Program-made: the position numbers and the translations under genes | Notes under the pieces: model-generated | The model's database searches: none | What the model was told of the DNA's origin: nothing | What the model saw: the letters and a program-made list of their open reading frames with translations, nothing else | DNA from: Sistotremastrum niveocremeum HHB9708 | Taxonomy: Eukaryota; Basidiomycota; Agaricomycetes; Sistotremastrales; Sistotremastraceae | Assembly (NCBI GenBank): GCA_001630475.1 | Contig: KV419420.1 | Span: forward strand, 394,097-458,096 | DNA length: 64,000 nt | Direction of reading: 5' to 3' | Shown here: piece after piece, positions 24,381 to 36,989 of the stretch | Layout: every line of letters starts with the position of its first letter | How positions within the stretch are numbered: position 1 is the first letter of the stretch

Positions 24381-24890
24381 CTTTTCGTCCGTTGAATCGA
24401 GGCTGATGGGCTCGATTTACATGTCCTAGGCATGTACACTATTTTTTCTGATAAATACATGCTTTCATTTCCCTGGCGAGGTTCCTCAACAACGTAGTCT
24501 ACTATTACCGAATAGCCAGTCGCCTCTAATTGGAGTTTGTTCCCCAATCATCAGAAACACCAGCGCTCGTTGGGCGCTTATTCCGCTTTCTTACTCTTCT
24601 CATCAACTGGATGTCAATCGTACCAGAGCGACAACCGCGCTCCTGTTATCGAGGATCTGGGAGCTACGCTATGAGTTGTAAACTCTGAGTCCTTGACAAT
24701 CGCGACTGACGAGACGGCCGCTCGACACCGGCGCCTTCAAGCACTCACCGTTATCACTCCGCGAATAGAGTTACTGAACTCATGCCGGGGCCAAAGTTGA
24801 TTCTCAAACATATTCGCTATACTCTTTCAAACCATATATTGGCTATGAAAGACATATCCACCCAATCAACGATCGGATCGGTCTTCGAGG
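24381..24890. other. No gene recognised
   Basis: Contains TTGGAGTTTGTTCCCCAATC and CACCAGCGCTCGTTGGGCGC, which recur inverted near 30590-30640, so it belongs to the larger duplicated block around family A repeats. Confidence 0.4.
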
Positions 24891-24899
24891 AGTTTAGAT

Positions 24900-26065
24900 G
24901 GCATCGAGTGTAAAGATTTATTGGAGTCATTGTTTGGGTCACGATCAAAGTGAGCTTCGGTCTGAAAGCGACTCAGGCTTGATACTAATGGAGCATGCTG
25001 TCTCATATTCGTCGATTGGCTTGTCGGGAACCTGGAACGCATTTAATTCTCTCTCGTCACTACGAGCACTGTCCCATCGACCGCAGTGCAGAACGATACG
25101 GCTATACGAAGGTCGAGAAGGTGCTTCCAGACGCCATATGGTGTGCAGCTCGAGGTTCCAGGGGCAGAATATTGTGTCCCAAACTACGTCGTATGTCTGA
25201 CCATCCCTCAATCGGAACACGCTATTAACATACATGCTCTTCAGGTATCCATCGATCAGAATCGAGGCCCGCCATATACTCTCTTACCCCCATACGAAAC
25301 CGCGTCTTGGTCTTGTCCTGCTCAATCGTTCCGGGAAATCATTCTTATCGAACACTCGTGGAGTCGTGGTGAGTCACCTTTGGCTTCCTCATTTGATGTG
25401 CACCTCAGCTTAAAATGTTCGCAGCGTTTTCTAGCTGCCAATGAGCCACCGGTCATTTTCCGACTATAGAAACCTAAAATTCCCGAAGATGGCAAGACAG
25501 GGAAACGCTAGGGAACGTCATATAGAAGGGGTACAGACTGACCGCGATAAAGGTGTATGTTCTTCTTTCTTAACTTTTCTCGTCCTCTTCATTCTCCCTC
25601 TATAGAATGCTGCAATGCGCCTTCGTGTTTACCCGATTCTCTCATGCTGAAGGATCCATTCGTATCAACCTGAGTAGACGCCACGCTCGACAATTCCAAC
25701 GCGCGGATTCTGAAGTCCCTCTGTCTCACTACCCTCAACATCCGAACGTGCGTTCTCTGATACCGCCTTCATCCGCCGCTCACATAGGATGTCCAGTTGC
25801 ACCACGATCTTCATTATTCCGGACTTCGACTAAGATTTGCTGATGATAATATCACCCGTAGAGGACCGAATGTCATACGCCGCGCAATCCTCCACCGGCT
25901 CCATACTGTTCTCGGTTTGAAGATGTTCGTCGAATATTCATTGACGCCATAGTATGTGCTAATTTTCCGTCAGTCCGCCCGCCGTATCATGAAGCTGTTG
26001 TAACATTGTCATCAGCCTTGCCGGGCATCGTAGCATTTGCTGTGGTCAAAATGCTGATGAGTGTG
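24900..26065 (+). pseudogene. HPVSDIP orphan gene family, decayed copy next to the 845-residue gene
   Basis: Near 25530 a frame reads HIEGVQTDRDKG followed by a GTATGT...CTATAG intron and an exon starting NAAMRLRVYP, paralleling QIEGSQTELA and AMRLPVYPNYLLP at 36.1-36.3 kb. An upstream frame (LEVPGAEYCVPNYVVCLT) has no recognised match. Lies tail-to-tail with the intact 845-residue gene, as the 35.4-36.6 kb copy does with the second gene copy. Confidence 0.4.
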
Positions 26066-26268
26066 TGTAAACAATGGGAAACCGTCGAAATGACGACGGA
26101 TAGGGAAATGCCAATAACCGAACTGAGTCAAAGAATATATATCGTTATTTACGAGACTTCATTATATACAATTTCATAACGACGAGAGGTTTCGCGTCAC
26201 GGATAACGGTTTGAAGAAGTACATAGCTGCGATAAGAAGTAGCAGTACACCAACCGAAAGTCAAGGAT

Positions 26269-28905
26269 TTACTGATCAACACGCCTCTCCGAGCCATTTC
26301 TCTTGAGTATAGATGCCAACGACGACCCCAATGAAGCTGTTCGTGTTCTCGTCTCTGCGGCTGCGGATAAGGTGGCTGAGGGCCCGGCAGATGTAGAATC
26401 CGCCTCCTGAATCTGCCCCAGTCTTGTCGTGGACGTTTGATCGGATACTGCCCGACCAGATCCACCAACTCCCCGAGATCCGCCTGGTACGAATCTTGAA
26501 GGGAGTCTCGCTCCCAATGCAGCCTTGAAGTCCTTCAATTTTGACGTCCTTGTAACAGCATCCGAGGTCGTTGGAAGACTAGGAGCTTCGCTCTGAGCGC
26601 GCTGGATGGGCACGGGATCAGGAGAAGACAGAGGTTGGGCAATGGAAGGGCCCGGCGTAGACGCCCGCACACCAAGGGGAACTCGGAGCGTATTGGTCTG
26701 CCGGGTAGGGGTGTCATGATCAGGAGCATCGGAAGAGCTTGCATTTTCCTCTAGGGGGCGACGAGGAGGGGTAATCTCCATTGCTTCAGTATCCGGTGCG
26801 TTGGAAGACGTTCGATACACAGAGTCTGGCGGCATTGAACCCGATACGTTCGACGTTGCAGCTGGAGTCCGCGTGGCTCTTGATCTTGCCTCTGAAGGAC
26901 TGACAGTAGCGTGGCCGAAGCCATAGGATGATGATGATGAGGCGGAGAGTATGCCCTGAGTCGACGCATTTGGACTGACGTTTCGTGAACGCTTAGAGAA
27001 GAAGGGTATCGTCGACCCAGGGGAGCTCTTAAAGAGTCGTTTGGCTAAAGTACTCTTAGGGGTCGTACTATCCGAATCCGTTGGCGCATGGCGTACTTCG
27101 CCTGAATCTTGATAATCGCCATGAGTGCTAGGGCCGAAATCGAGCGCTGCAATATCTTCATTTTCGTCGAGACCGGTGGATCTTGGTGCGGAGGGAGATC
27201 TGAGATCTATGAGGGGTGATGAAGCGTTGACTTGTCGTCGAGAATTGGACGGCAAGGGGCGTGTTGGCCGTATGGAACGCGTAGGTGTCTGCTGAAGTGG
27301 ACTGGACTGCTCCTCCTCATGCTGGTCAGCATCCGCGGCGCCGGCGAGTACCCCGGGCAAAGAGAAAGCGGGTTGGGAAGTGTACAATCCAGGGGCATGT
27401 GTTGTGACTGGACCGAAGCTGTCGTTAAGGTAGGAGGGGGAAGGGGGAAGAGAGTCGTTCCCTGTTTGTACTTGTTGTACAAGGCCTTGTGACAGCGGCT
27501 CTCTACTGGCGAAACCACCCATCATATCCTCTGCAGGATCCGAGTCAATTTGGCTCCTGCTGGGACCCAAGTCAGCATCTTGTGCTCTAGGGCAGTTCGC
27601 TCCGGCAATATGCGATGACGGAGGCGGGAGGAAGAGCCTGTCGAACAACTGATCTTTGGCGAGACCGAGGAGCTGATGACGGACGTCGTGTGGGAAGGCA
27701 GAAAGGAATATGAGGATATGGCTTCGAAGCCGCAACCACCCCCGGCAGATGGTTTCGTATTTCTTCGAAATCTAACTATCTGGTTCAGAATCTGCCGACA
27801 AAGCCACAACGCTGAGAGCGTACCTCTAGAGAGACTGCTTTCATCACCCCCTGATTACACTGTAACGTTCCGCATCCGCTGTGCGTCACCCCCAACTCTT
27901 TCATCGCATCCGCGATGGCATCAGGCATCTTTCCAATCAAAAGTGGCAGGTACCACATGATCTTCTGAGAAGAAGGCTTGACGGGACCTTGCCACAGGCT
28001 CCATCCCTTTTGTTGTAAAGCAAGCCATAGGGGTACCGATCCAGTCGAAAACGACTGAATCTCATTGTTTGAGTGTTGGAACTCGTCGCTGATCCCCCGA
28101 AGCAGGCCTTCCGCAAGATCCGCATCGACATATTTTGCGTTGCGATAGAGTGAGAGAAGGGAGGGACCAAGGAGGACTATAGGGCGGGGCGGCAACGTTG
28201 ATCTGATTATATGTGCTGCTGGGTCATCCGGAAGAAGTTGCGAAGAAGAGCCATCAAGGCTTGCGAGGTGGGAGATGATTCGAGAAAGTGATGCTTTGAG
28301 AATGTCGTTGGCATCGCTGAATTCGGTGGGCTCGCGGATATGGAGGCCAGACATCCATCCAAGCATGGCCTTGACGACGTCAGTGGCGGCGGCGGCGAAA
28401 TGCATGTCTTCCATCCGGAGAAGAAATGGGATCAACCTTGGAAGTGCGTCAGATGCGATCGATTTTACTGAGAAAAAGCTTACTTTTCCTCCAAGAATTC
28501 AATCGATCCGTTAGCCACAGAGCTGTGACATAGGCATAAGATAAGGAGAGCGAATTGACCCCCAACATCTTCGAGCATCTCGACCGGTCCCTGGAGCCTA
28601 TTGAATATGGTCTGAGCGTGGCCTCGCAAATAGCTTCGCAAGGCCGCCACACGAGTCTGTTCCATCTGCGATGTCACCAGTGCGTCGCTCACCACCTCTA
28701 CGTATAATCGTTGGGTCGCTAACGCTTTCTTCGTCTTCGACGCGTCCGTCGCGTCCTCCTCTGCTTGTCGGAAGAGAGCAAGACACTTCTCAATCGGAGC
28801 CACTTGAACGTAGACGGTATAAAGGTCCGTAGGTGGTGGGAGAACCAGCGTCTCCCAAGAAGCTGAAGAGTCAGCATTTTCAACGAAGTCGACCGTCGTC
28901 GCCAT
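26269..28905 (-). CDS. Orphan 845-residue protein, helical N-terminal half and disordered Ser/Pro-rich C-terminal half
   Basis: Three coding exons on the minus strand (28905-28484, 28436-27824, 27771-26269) join in frame to 845 residues. The splice into exon 3 uses the second AG of the acceptor region, giving ISKKYETICRGWLRLRSHILIF, a reading also kept in the duplicate at 37-38.5 kb. Residues 1 to about 400 are rich in predicted helix with Leu-rich stretches (RGHAQTIFNRLQGPVEMLED, GGQFALLILCLCHSSVANGS). The last 430 residues are low-complexity Ser/Pro/Thr/Arg-rich and look disordered, ending SILKRNGSERRVDQ. There is no signal peptide or membrane anchor. I recognise no domain. The open 1.5-kb last exon and its contrast with two decayed copies indicate a live gene. 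A nuclear or scaffold role would be a guess. Confidence 0.8.
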
Positions 28906-28909
28906 GATT

Positions 28910-28962
28910 CTATGAGTAAGGACGTGTAAGAAAACTGACGTTCGAACCACAAGAACACGTAC
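28910..28962 (-). other. Probable 5'UTR intron of the 845-residue gene
   Basis: GTACGT donor after AATAAG and acceptor CTCATAG four bases before the ATG. The same arrangement precedes the copy at 18772, where the donor is GTACGC. Confidence 0.65.
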
Positions 28963-30340
28963 CTTATTACGGGAAAATGAGCTGAATTAATATGCGATGG
29001 ATACGGACAGGATGACAGGATGCCAAAGCACAAAATATAGCCCTCGAGCGAGTGACCGGGACAACAAGGATTTTAGGACAAGATGATGGTCGCGAGAAAC
29101 ACGATAGAGTAGCGCTAGCGACAACGGCGAAAGATGATGCTGGTTGATTATTAGGTGAAAATCACAAGGGCGCCTAATTGGATCAATAATGTTGACGATA
29201 ATAGAAGCGCTGCGATTATCCCGCGAAATACTCATTTTTGGAAGTCGTGGTTCAAACCAAAATCAGCTAATGTTCCGGACGACTTCTGGGGGACTTCGAC
29301 ATCAAGTTAATTCCATGATAACATGGAACCTATTGCTCCTCCTCCAGAGAAACGAGGCAATTCGCATCTTGGCCTACCCAATAATTCAAGTTTGCCAGAG
29401 ATTGCCGACACTGAAGAGCCGAGAACGAAGGATGAATGTATTCGGCCGAATGACAACTTGATTGAATAAAGAACAAAGATTCATGAGCCAGAGAAGCCAC
29501 ACCCTCAGGGCATGTTCTGGCGTAAGCTCGGTTTGGGACAAATTGACCTTCCTAAATTGGATGCTGTTATTCCATTTATGGTTGTTGTTTCAAATTTGTT
29601 GGGAAGCCATACGGTTTGTGGGGTCCGGTGAGCTTCGCCGACGTAAAAGCTGATTGGTCGCCTTTTCTGTTCCATAACTAAAAATTCGACCAGCTAAGGC
29701 GGAGAGCGACCGTTGAAATTGAATCATTGTCATTATCCGAGGGAAATAGGCGAAATTGTGCAGAAATGTAAATTCAACGACCATCGGAATCAGAGAGGAT
29801 ATGGGATGCATGTGTCTGTGGATTGTGTCCGAACGTTCGACATTGGATCCACGCCCTAAGTTTGAAACAAGGTCCTAAACCGAAGTACGTTCTTAAGCTT
29901 AGGATCTTAAGACCGGAGGTCGCCGTTTGCGCGAAGCAACAGCTATTACATGTAATATTGTATTAGGTCGCCACGCGCTACTTTCAGGGACCAGTGGGCG
30001 TGCGTCTTTTTTCTTCTGAGCCTCAGCTGCAGCAGTCGATGATCGGAATCGAGAGTCGACACTGATAACCAACAATTTAATCGATGGCAGAGTTTCTCAT
30101 TAACCTTGGGAGACTCAAAGCAAGAAAATCTAATCCAATAAGCGAATTGAGGCTTGAAGACGACAGAATCCGGTTGCATTGAATTAGGGTGCCTGAAATG
30201 GGTACGGGACGTTTATGATTTATTTGATTTCTCGGAGTCTGGATTTTCAAGTTGGCCTTCTTATCGATATTCCATGACGTGCTGACGGTAGGATGATCCT
30301 TGGATGACAGGTTCGGAGGTCAACTGGCGGCCTTCGTGAT
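28963..30340 (-). repeat. Duplicated flank, including dispersed unit D (inverted copy)
   Basis: Aligns by landmarks with 38560-39860: GCCAAAGCACAAAATA, CCTAATTGG near the left, GGACAAATTGACCTTCCTAAA, and the TGTGGGGTCC block. Within it, GGGACAAATTGACCTTCC and the TCGAACGTTCGGAC block (minus strand) are the unit D landmarks seen at 15.3-18.5 kb. No gene recognised. Confidence 0.6.
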
Positions 30341-30785
30341 GGTGGCCATTCGAAGAGTCAATTGGCACAGGCGACCCAGATTGGATAGACGAGCTGAAAG
30401 CCAGCCTCAGGGTCAGCTCACGTAATATTAACATTGATGTGAACCGATTATTGAAAGAGCTTTGATTAAAATCTTGATCCTCGTGAATTTGCTAGTTGTG
30501 TATCGTTCGCAGCCCATTCGGTCGTTGTTCTAGTAGGAACGCCATTCAGATGATAAGCCGGCGACAAGATCAGAAAGCGGAACAAGCGCGCAGCGAGCGC
30601 TGGTGTTTCTGATGATTGGGGAGCAACTCCAATTTGACGCGACTGGCTATTCGGTTCGAGTAGTCTACGTTATTGGGGAACCTCGCTAGGAAATATAAAC
30701 CTGTATTTTCAAAAATGTAAATAAGTGTACAGTACAGGCCCAAGACATATAAATCAAACCCATCAGCCTCTATTCAAGGGACGAA
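30341..30785. other. No gene recognised
   Basis: Includes CGCGCAGCGAGCGCTGGTGTTTCTGATGATTGGGGA, an inverted match of the 24540-24570 region. Otherwise nothing seen. Confidence 0.35.
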
Positions 30786-30789
30786 AAAA

Positions 30790-31330
30790 AACACCAAAAA
30801 GTAACCCGGCCGGGAACGGTCCCCACACTAGATGCGCGCGATTCGTACAGTTTATGTCCCGTACCACAACGTCCCCACTCACTACTCTCCAGGACGCGGC
30901 TGCATTTTCGTGCCCATGGGACCGTTACATACCCTGTTCGCGTCTACATGTCTCTGAACTGATTTCTTGATTGTGAAAGGGCGCGGGTGGTGAGATGACT
31001 AGTAAAGACCGTCCAGTCATAGAGGTCAAGGGGATCAAGATACTATTAGATAGCACAGGTTGCTATTGCAACTTGAAGAGGTTAGCGCATCCGGATTCCG
31101 AACTTGAAGGGAAACATAGAAGTCGTTGCCTGCAAGATTACTGTAGTCTTCAATGACCTAGTGCGTCATTCTTGCGTTGCTTCAGTCTCGATTCCCAAGT
31201 ACATAGTTCTTCCAGACGATCACAAGGATTTTCAGTTGCAAGAGATATTGGGGAGAAGGTGCCGCTTACCTCGGATACACATGATGAATAGCCCAGGATG
31301 GCTCACGAAGTCTAGGAAGATTGAGGCGAG
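30790..31330 (+). repeat. Modular repeat, family A head
   Basis: Starts near AACCCGGCCGGGAACGGTCC and continues through GATGCGCGCGATTCGTACAG, CCCATGGGACCGTTACATAC, the core GATTGTGAAAGGGCGCGGGTGG, AGGTTGCTATTGCAACTTGA and CATCCGGATTCCGAACTTGA. It continues to about 31300 with AAGGATTTTCAGTTGCAAGAG, shared with 23.9 kb. Confidence 0.7.
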
Positions 31331-31489
31331 GACTTGAGGGACAGAGTTATCCAGGAGAATGAAGTGCTAGTAACGGGCGAGTCCTATGAAATATGTGATA
31401 TTGATCGTAAGATCACCCCGTCAGATGCCACGAGAATAAAGGCCATCCAAAATTTTGACAAAAGATCATCTCATTATGTTCCCCACACA

Positions 31490-32250
31490 CACCGCTACAG
31501 TTACGGATTTCAGCCCGTAGTGCGCATTTGTGTGCATGTTTGGGGTAGGACCATGCCGAGACTCCCTCCACAGAAGGTTCTTCGCTTGATACCAAGGACG
31601 TGGTAAGATGCTGCCGATTTCGTCAGGGTTGACGGGATCCCGGATTAACCATCCGTATAGCCCGCCCTACATCTTAGCAGAGGTCCAGTCTCGCGCTACT
31701 CACACCGCTGTTACATAGCATGTTTATGTGGGGAAAGGGAGGAACTCACTTTTTGATTGTGAAAGAACGCGGGTGGTCGATTGAATGGTTACAGAGGAAT
31801 TATTGGAATAAGAGAAGACGAAAGCTCTGGATTGGCTGTTGCCAACGCGTTGCAGTCGAGTCGTAAAGGAATGCCGATCCGGATTCCGAAAGAGGATTTT
31901 CTTCTGTTATGGAACGTCGGTCGGTAGCTATCCATATTTGTAGCCTTTTCGCGGTTTTTTATGCAGCGTACGACACGTTATGGCTGACTGGAGCAGCCCG
32001 TTGAGTGCGAGTGTCCTCTTTGATTGACTTGTATGGCCGGCCGAAGAAATGTGTCGGCAAGTATCGGGGGAACCGGCATGGAATAATCATCAAGACCTCT
32101 GAATAAACGATGTCATGAGTCAGTTTGGATGCGTAGCTCAAGACTCACTGAAGATTAATGATTGCGATTCTGACTTTCAAGGGGGACTTGCCCTTGGATT
32201 CTCGAGTCAGTCAATGGTTATCCCATCTCTCGGGGGCTCGTTCACGTGCG
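31490..32250 (+). repeat. Modular repeat, family B, with extended 3' part
   Basis: Close copy of 34110-34900: ATTAACCATCCGTATAGCCC, the core GATTGTGAAAGAACGCGGGTGG, GGATTCCGAAAGAGG, GGAACGTCGGTCGG, GGCCGGCCGAAGAA and GTGTCGGCAAGTATCG occur in the same order. By eye this is one of the most similar repeat pairs in the window, so probably among the youngest. Confidence 0.75.
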
Positions 32251-32429
32251 GATACCCGTAATCACTCTTCAATGACCTCCTTGTGAACCAGATCAACGTA
32301 GGAAGCCAAGCGGCAGGGGGGAACTGACCTCAGTCACCGTTTTTTGTATATGTTAGGGTACCCGAGCCGGCACGTTGGTTTTCGATGGTATGATCGGTTT
32401 TAACTAACACTGCTGCAGAGTTCAAGATA

Positions 32430-33450
32430 TCGACTCATCATGAGAAACGTGAAGACTCACGGTCGCTTTGAACTGTGCACGCAAAGCGGTTTCTCCGATG
32501 ACTGTTCAGGAGATTAGGATGATTCATATGGGAACATTGCCGAGAAAGACGCACCTGGGCATCACTTTTGGTCACTACTAAAGGCCCCCATGAATCAGAG
32601 GCCTTGATAAATGAGAGAATAGAATACTGACATACCGACATTTTGGACCAAGGGATTTCCAGCCTTTCGATCCCAGTAACAGTGCTCGGGCAAGGCGATC
32701 ATCTTTACAGCGAGATGCTACGAAGAGAGATATGGTACTGTCGACAATCCCAATTGAATATCTTGTTTAGCGGAAAAATCCAGAAAGCAAGATGAGGACA
32801 AAGAAACATGCGCGGATAACATGTGGCACATACTGTTTCTCCTAAGTGGAAATACCTGGTCGGTATTCATACTCAAAGCATTCGATGGTTGACTGGAAGA
32901 GTTTTTCGAGTGTGATGATCTTGTAAGCTCTTCGAAACCGTCACAGCTCCTAGCAAATCGACTGCAAATCGTCGACGGAAAGGTGACGAAGGGATCCGGT
33001 GTCCGACATTCCGGTCGTCGTCTCGAACGCAAGCTCGAACGTCCGACAAGCCCATCATGGATCTCTCGAGACGGGCTCTAGACGTAACCCTGAATGTCTC
33101 ACTCTCGAAACAGACCGCGGCTCAACCAGACATCTGATCCAAACGAGCCTTACCGTAGACATACGTAAGTTTGACTTTCTCGGGCTGGATAAAATTTAAT
33201 ATTTACATCTAGGTTCCAAGGCCTCAAGAATGGTATGCCAGGGTAGATGGCTGGGTATTTAAGGAGACGCATCTCAATCGTGAGTATAAACCTCTGTGGC
33301 GCCTTTGTCCTTGAGCTGTACCGTGACTGAGTGTCGCTAATAGCTGGACTATAACGCTCAACGCGAACCCTCCTCGGTCTCTATTCCAGCCCTCTACTCC
33401 GAACGACATGCTGATGATGGCTGGAGTATGCTGTCCCTCGTCCAGCTCGA
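32430..33450 (+). pseudogene. HPVSDIP orphan gene family, copy c (decayed)
   Basis: At 32995 a frame reads DPVSDIPVVVSNASS and runs 57 codons to SLTVDI before a GTAAGT donor at 33163. A short intron ends ATCTAG. Farther on, a frame at 33428 reads MLSLVQLEVREGGY, matching LLFNQLEVKDGEY at 51.95 kb. The upstream region (32440-32990) matches 34900-35370. Stops break the rest. Function unknown. Confidence 0.45.
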
Positions 33451-33489
33451 GGTGAGAGAGGGTGGATATCCTCGTGAATTGCTGGTGTC

Positions 33490-33725
33490 GACTGTCGATC
33501 ATCTTCAGTCAGCAATCTCACCACCCGCGTCTTTTCACAATCGAAAACCACTCACGCCTAGCTCGTCCAACACTATGCTAACCGGTCCCATCGATGAAGA
33601 TGACGCCAGGTCCAAAAGCGGAGCGCTGGGCGGCCGCCAGTGCTTCGGGACGTTGTCTTGGGAGAAATGCCTAGGTTTGCTCATCGGAGTCGTTTGGGAT
33701 CACCTCTTCTTACCTTTTTTCTTTT
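33490..33725 (-). repeat. Modular repeat, family C head (inverted)
   Basis: Reverse copy of 13160-13400: core as CACCACCCGCGTCTTTTCAC, then CGATGAAGATGACGCCAGG, GGCGGCCGCCAGTGC, and CATCGGAGTCGTTTGGGATC. Confidence 0.65.
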
Positions 33726-34105
33726 GTGTTTAAGTTGGTTAGGCTAGTGAAGAAGCTGCAGACTTTTTGTTCATTGATGGAGAGATACATGCCGACATCG
33801 AACGATCAGAATCTGTCGTGACTTGATACTACGAGTATTTGGGGTTGCTACTTTTGAGATACGGATCTCATTGGACGGACAGTGAGTGTCTCAATGACAC
33901 ACGCTACACGTCGAGGCGCGTGTACAATTGTACAACGATCGGCAATTCCTTTTGGGCTTTAAACACATTCAAGAACATCTTTGAATGTACCTGAGCGCCA
34001 AACTTCGCTACAGAAAGCATGTACCATTAATACTCAGAGCACTCCGACGAAAGTCACGAAAATAAAATCGACCCTAAATCTTGACAAAAGAAAGCCCGGT
34101 GATGA
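33726..34105. other. No gene recognised
   Basis: Intervening sequence between a family C and a family B repeat copy. Nothing coding seen. Confidence 0.35.
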
Positions 34106-34109
34106 TCCC

Positions 34110-34900
34110 CATGTTAGCTAACTGCGATTTGTACAGATTTCCGGCCCGCACCAGCAACGTCCCCGCTCTCCAGGACGCGGCAGCAGCTCGCATGTTTGGG
34201 ATAGGACCACCCCCGAAGCCTCCCCCACAGAGAGTTTCTCGCCGGATTCTAAGGACATGGAAAGATGCTCCCGCTTTCGGCGCTTTTGACAGGATCACGG
34301 ATTAACCATCCGTATAGCCCGGCACACATCTTTGGCAGAGGTCCCCCTCACGGCCTACTCACACCACTGTTACATAGCGTGTTTATGTCTGGAAGCGGGT
34401 GGACTCACTTTTGGATTGTGAAAGGACGCGGGTGGTGGATTGAATGGTTGCAGAGGAACTATTGGAATAAGAGGAGACGAAAGCTTAGATTGGCTTGCCG
34501 CGATTGCGGTGAAGTCGAGTCGTAAAGGAATGCCGATCCGGATTCCGAAAGAGGGATTTTTTCTTCTATGGAACGTCGGTCGGCAGCTCTCCATATTTGT
34601 AGCCTTTTCGCGGCTTTTTTGTGCAGCGTACGATACTTGATGGCTGACTGGAGCGGCCCGTTTAATGGGAGTGTCCTCTTTGGTGGACTGGTATGGCCGG
34701 CCGAAGAAGTGTGTCGGCAAGTATCGGTGGAACCGGCATGCGATGATCGCGAAGACCTTGAACACACGATGTCAGGAGTTAGAATGGATGCGTAGCTCAA
34801 GACTCACTGAAGAATGATGATTGCGATTTTGACTTTCAAGGGAAGCTCGCCCTTGGGGTTGCAAGTCAGTCAATGATTATCTCATCTTTTGGGGGCTCGC
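34110..34900 (+). repeat. Modular repeat, family B, with extended 3' part
   Basis: Most complete family B copy. The head has GCAACGTCCCCGCTCTCCAG and GTTTGGGATAGGACCACCCC. It is followed by TTCTCGCCGGATTCTAAGGA, ATTAACCATCCGTATAGCCC, the core TTGTGAAAGGACGCGGGTGG, GCCGATCCGGATTCCGAAAG, GGAACGTCGGTCGG and GTCGGCAAGTATCGGTGG. Confidence 0.75.
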
Positions 34901-36600
34901 CTCATATGAGACCCTTCCCGAAAAAGACGGACCTGTAAATGATCATCGGCCACCACTACATACGCAGATTTATCAGACTCCTTGCTCAAGGAGAGTGTGA
35001 GATACTGACGAACCAAACTATACACCCATAGACACTCTCGTCGAAATTGATCAGTCTGGCGACGCCAGGGCACATAATCAAACGAGGACGTCATCTCGGT
35101 GAGATCTTGTAGAGAGCACAACGGTATCTCCAATACCCGTGACAGAGATGATCTGTATATTCCTGACGATGGAGAGATCTACAGACCAGAATGAGGACGA
35201 AGAGGTCATCTTGAATATTATTTGACTCATACCGTGTTTCTACTCAAGGCTGCTCCTGACGCTGGTAGCATCGAATTGAAGGACTTCGAGCGATATTTGA
35301 GGCTGATGGTCCAGAAATGGTGTTCATTGTTCAAAGTAGTAAATCGTCACCGACGACGACGGTGAAGAGAGTCGGGGATCCGGTTTCCGACATTTCGCTC
35401 GTCGTCTCGTACGACGAGAATAGCTGGAACGACTGGCAAACCTTGGACAGCTCGAGAAGAGCTCATTGAACCCTCGTTGTCTCTCTCTATACCAATGCAT
35501 AGCATCCACACATCAGCCAGGCAGCGAATCCTAAAGAAAAAACAACTGGCGTATGTGGCTTTTTCCTCACTGGACGAAATGATTTGGAATATTCATTCTT
35601 TATTCCAGACCTTGAGGATCGCATGACAGGGCAGAAAGAACGCTTCAACAGGAGAATATTGAATGGAGGAAGTGTCTTCTCTGTAAGTATTAATTCCTCT
35701 TGCGCCTCTGAGTTGTCTTTGACGGTGATATCATGCCCCACCGGTTTCTTCAATTGTCAACACAAACATCCCTCGTTTTGCAGTCAAGCTCTCAATACCA
35801 AAAGCCACACCTATGATGATTAGCGTCTGTCGCTCCTTGACAGGCTTGAGATGAAAGATGCAGGATATATTTGTTAAAGGATGGTGTTATCGAGTGTACG
35901 CAGGCCCCCGTCGTTCGTTTGATCTATCTAACATCCGGCCAGCCTCTCGTGCGATGTTCGTGAGGTCCTTGTCCCTCGTGTTGCCACGGGCGCAGGATGG
36001 TCGGCCCTTACAATTCGTCACTCTGCCTGCCACATCATATTCGCCGCCCTTGGCGACGCCTCTCATGAAGAGCTACGACGACATTGGATACTGGATTGGA
36101 ACAGACGACACTTGAGCGATATCTGGAAGACAGGGAAATATCGGGATTGTCAAATAGAAGGCTCACAGACTGAGCTAGCTTGAAGCGTACGTACGCCCTT
36201 TCTTCCTGTCTGTTCACATCTCCTGAATTATCCGTCGACAGTATACTGCAATGCGCCTCCCCGTCTACCCTAACTACCTGCTACCGTCGACCGCAGCGCT
36301 CACTAAGCCGGAGGACTTGCGTCGAGCATGATAAATGAGAGTCGATCAACGCTTCAAAGTGTGCTACAGCTGGTCGTCCGCGATCACTAAGGGCACATTT
36401 CTTATCGTGGGCTGCGCTATACTCTGTATATGTGGCCTTCATTGTGCTGAATTCTGTCTCCTGACTAGTTTCCTACCCGTCGTTAAAGTTGATGGCTACA
36501 ATGCAATCGCATTGCCCAGCTCTATGCGTATTCCACGTGTTTCATGCGTTACCGCTCAGGTCTTACAGCCCGATCGGGTATCATAGTACTACTACCATAT
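34901..36600 (+). pseudogene. HPVSDIP orphan gene family, copy d (most complete, still broken)
   Basis: Motifs in order on the plus strand: DPVSDISLVVSYDENSWNDW (about 35376), MKDAGYI (about 35850), REVLVPRVATGAGWSALTIR and HSACHIIFAALGDASHEELR (about 35960-36080), a WKTGKYRDCQIEG block, a short intron, then AMRLPVYPNYLLPST (about 36250). Several in-frame stops lie between blocks. This gives the clearest domain order for the family. I recognise no known fold. It sits tail-to-tail with the second copy of the 845-residue gene. Confidence 0.5.
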
Positions 36601-36989
36601 GATATAGACGGTGAGCAGTCTTCATTATATAATCATTCGAATTGAAGTTCACGTTGTCATCTTCGGATTCACCAGAAATCGTCCACTGTGCTTCCGCACC
36701 TTTCTACATGGACTTTTGGGTGTCTTCTTTGTTGCATTCACTAAGGTCAATATGCTCCTGAGTCTTGGCGAACAATCACAAAGGGGTGAGACGACGGATA
36801 AGTCAAAAAATACACGGAATATTGTATTATTTATTTAGACTTCATTATAAGCATTTGTGACGCAGCGATACGGAAAAGCATTCTGAGACGATGATGAGGA
36901 AAGGAGCGACGAAAAGTAGAAGCGATACGAAGTAGTAGCAATCCACCAACCGAAAATTCAGCATTTATTGATCAACACGCTTCCCGGGC

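Noticed and set aside
27522-27809. Alternative splice acceptor for exon 3 of the 845-residue gene
   Set aside because: Using the first AG changes frame and ends after about 80 codons. The second AG opens the 500-codon exon and is supported by the duplicate.
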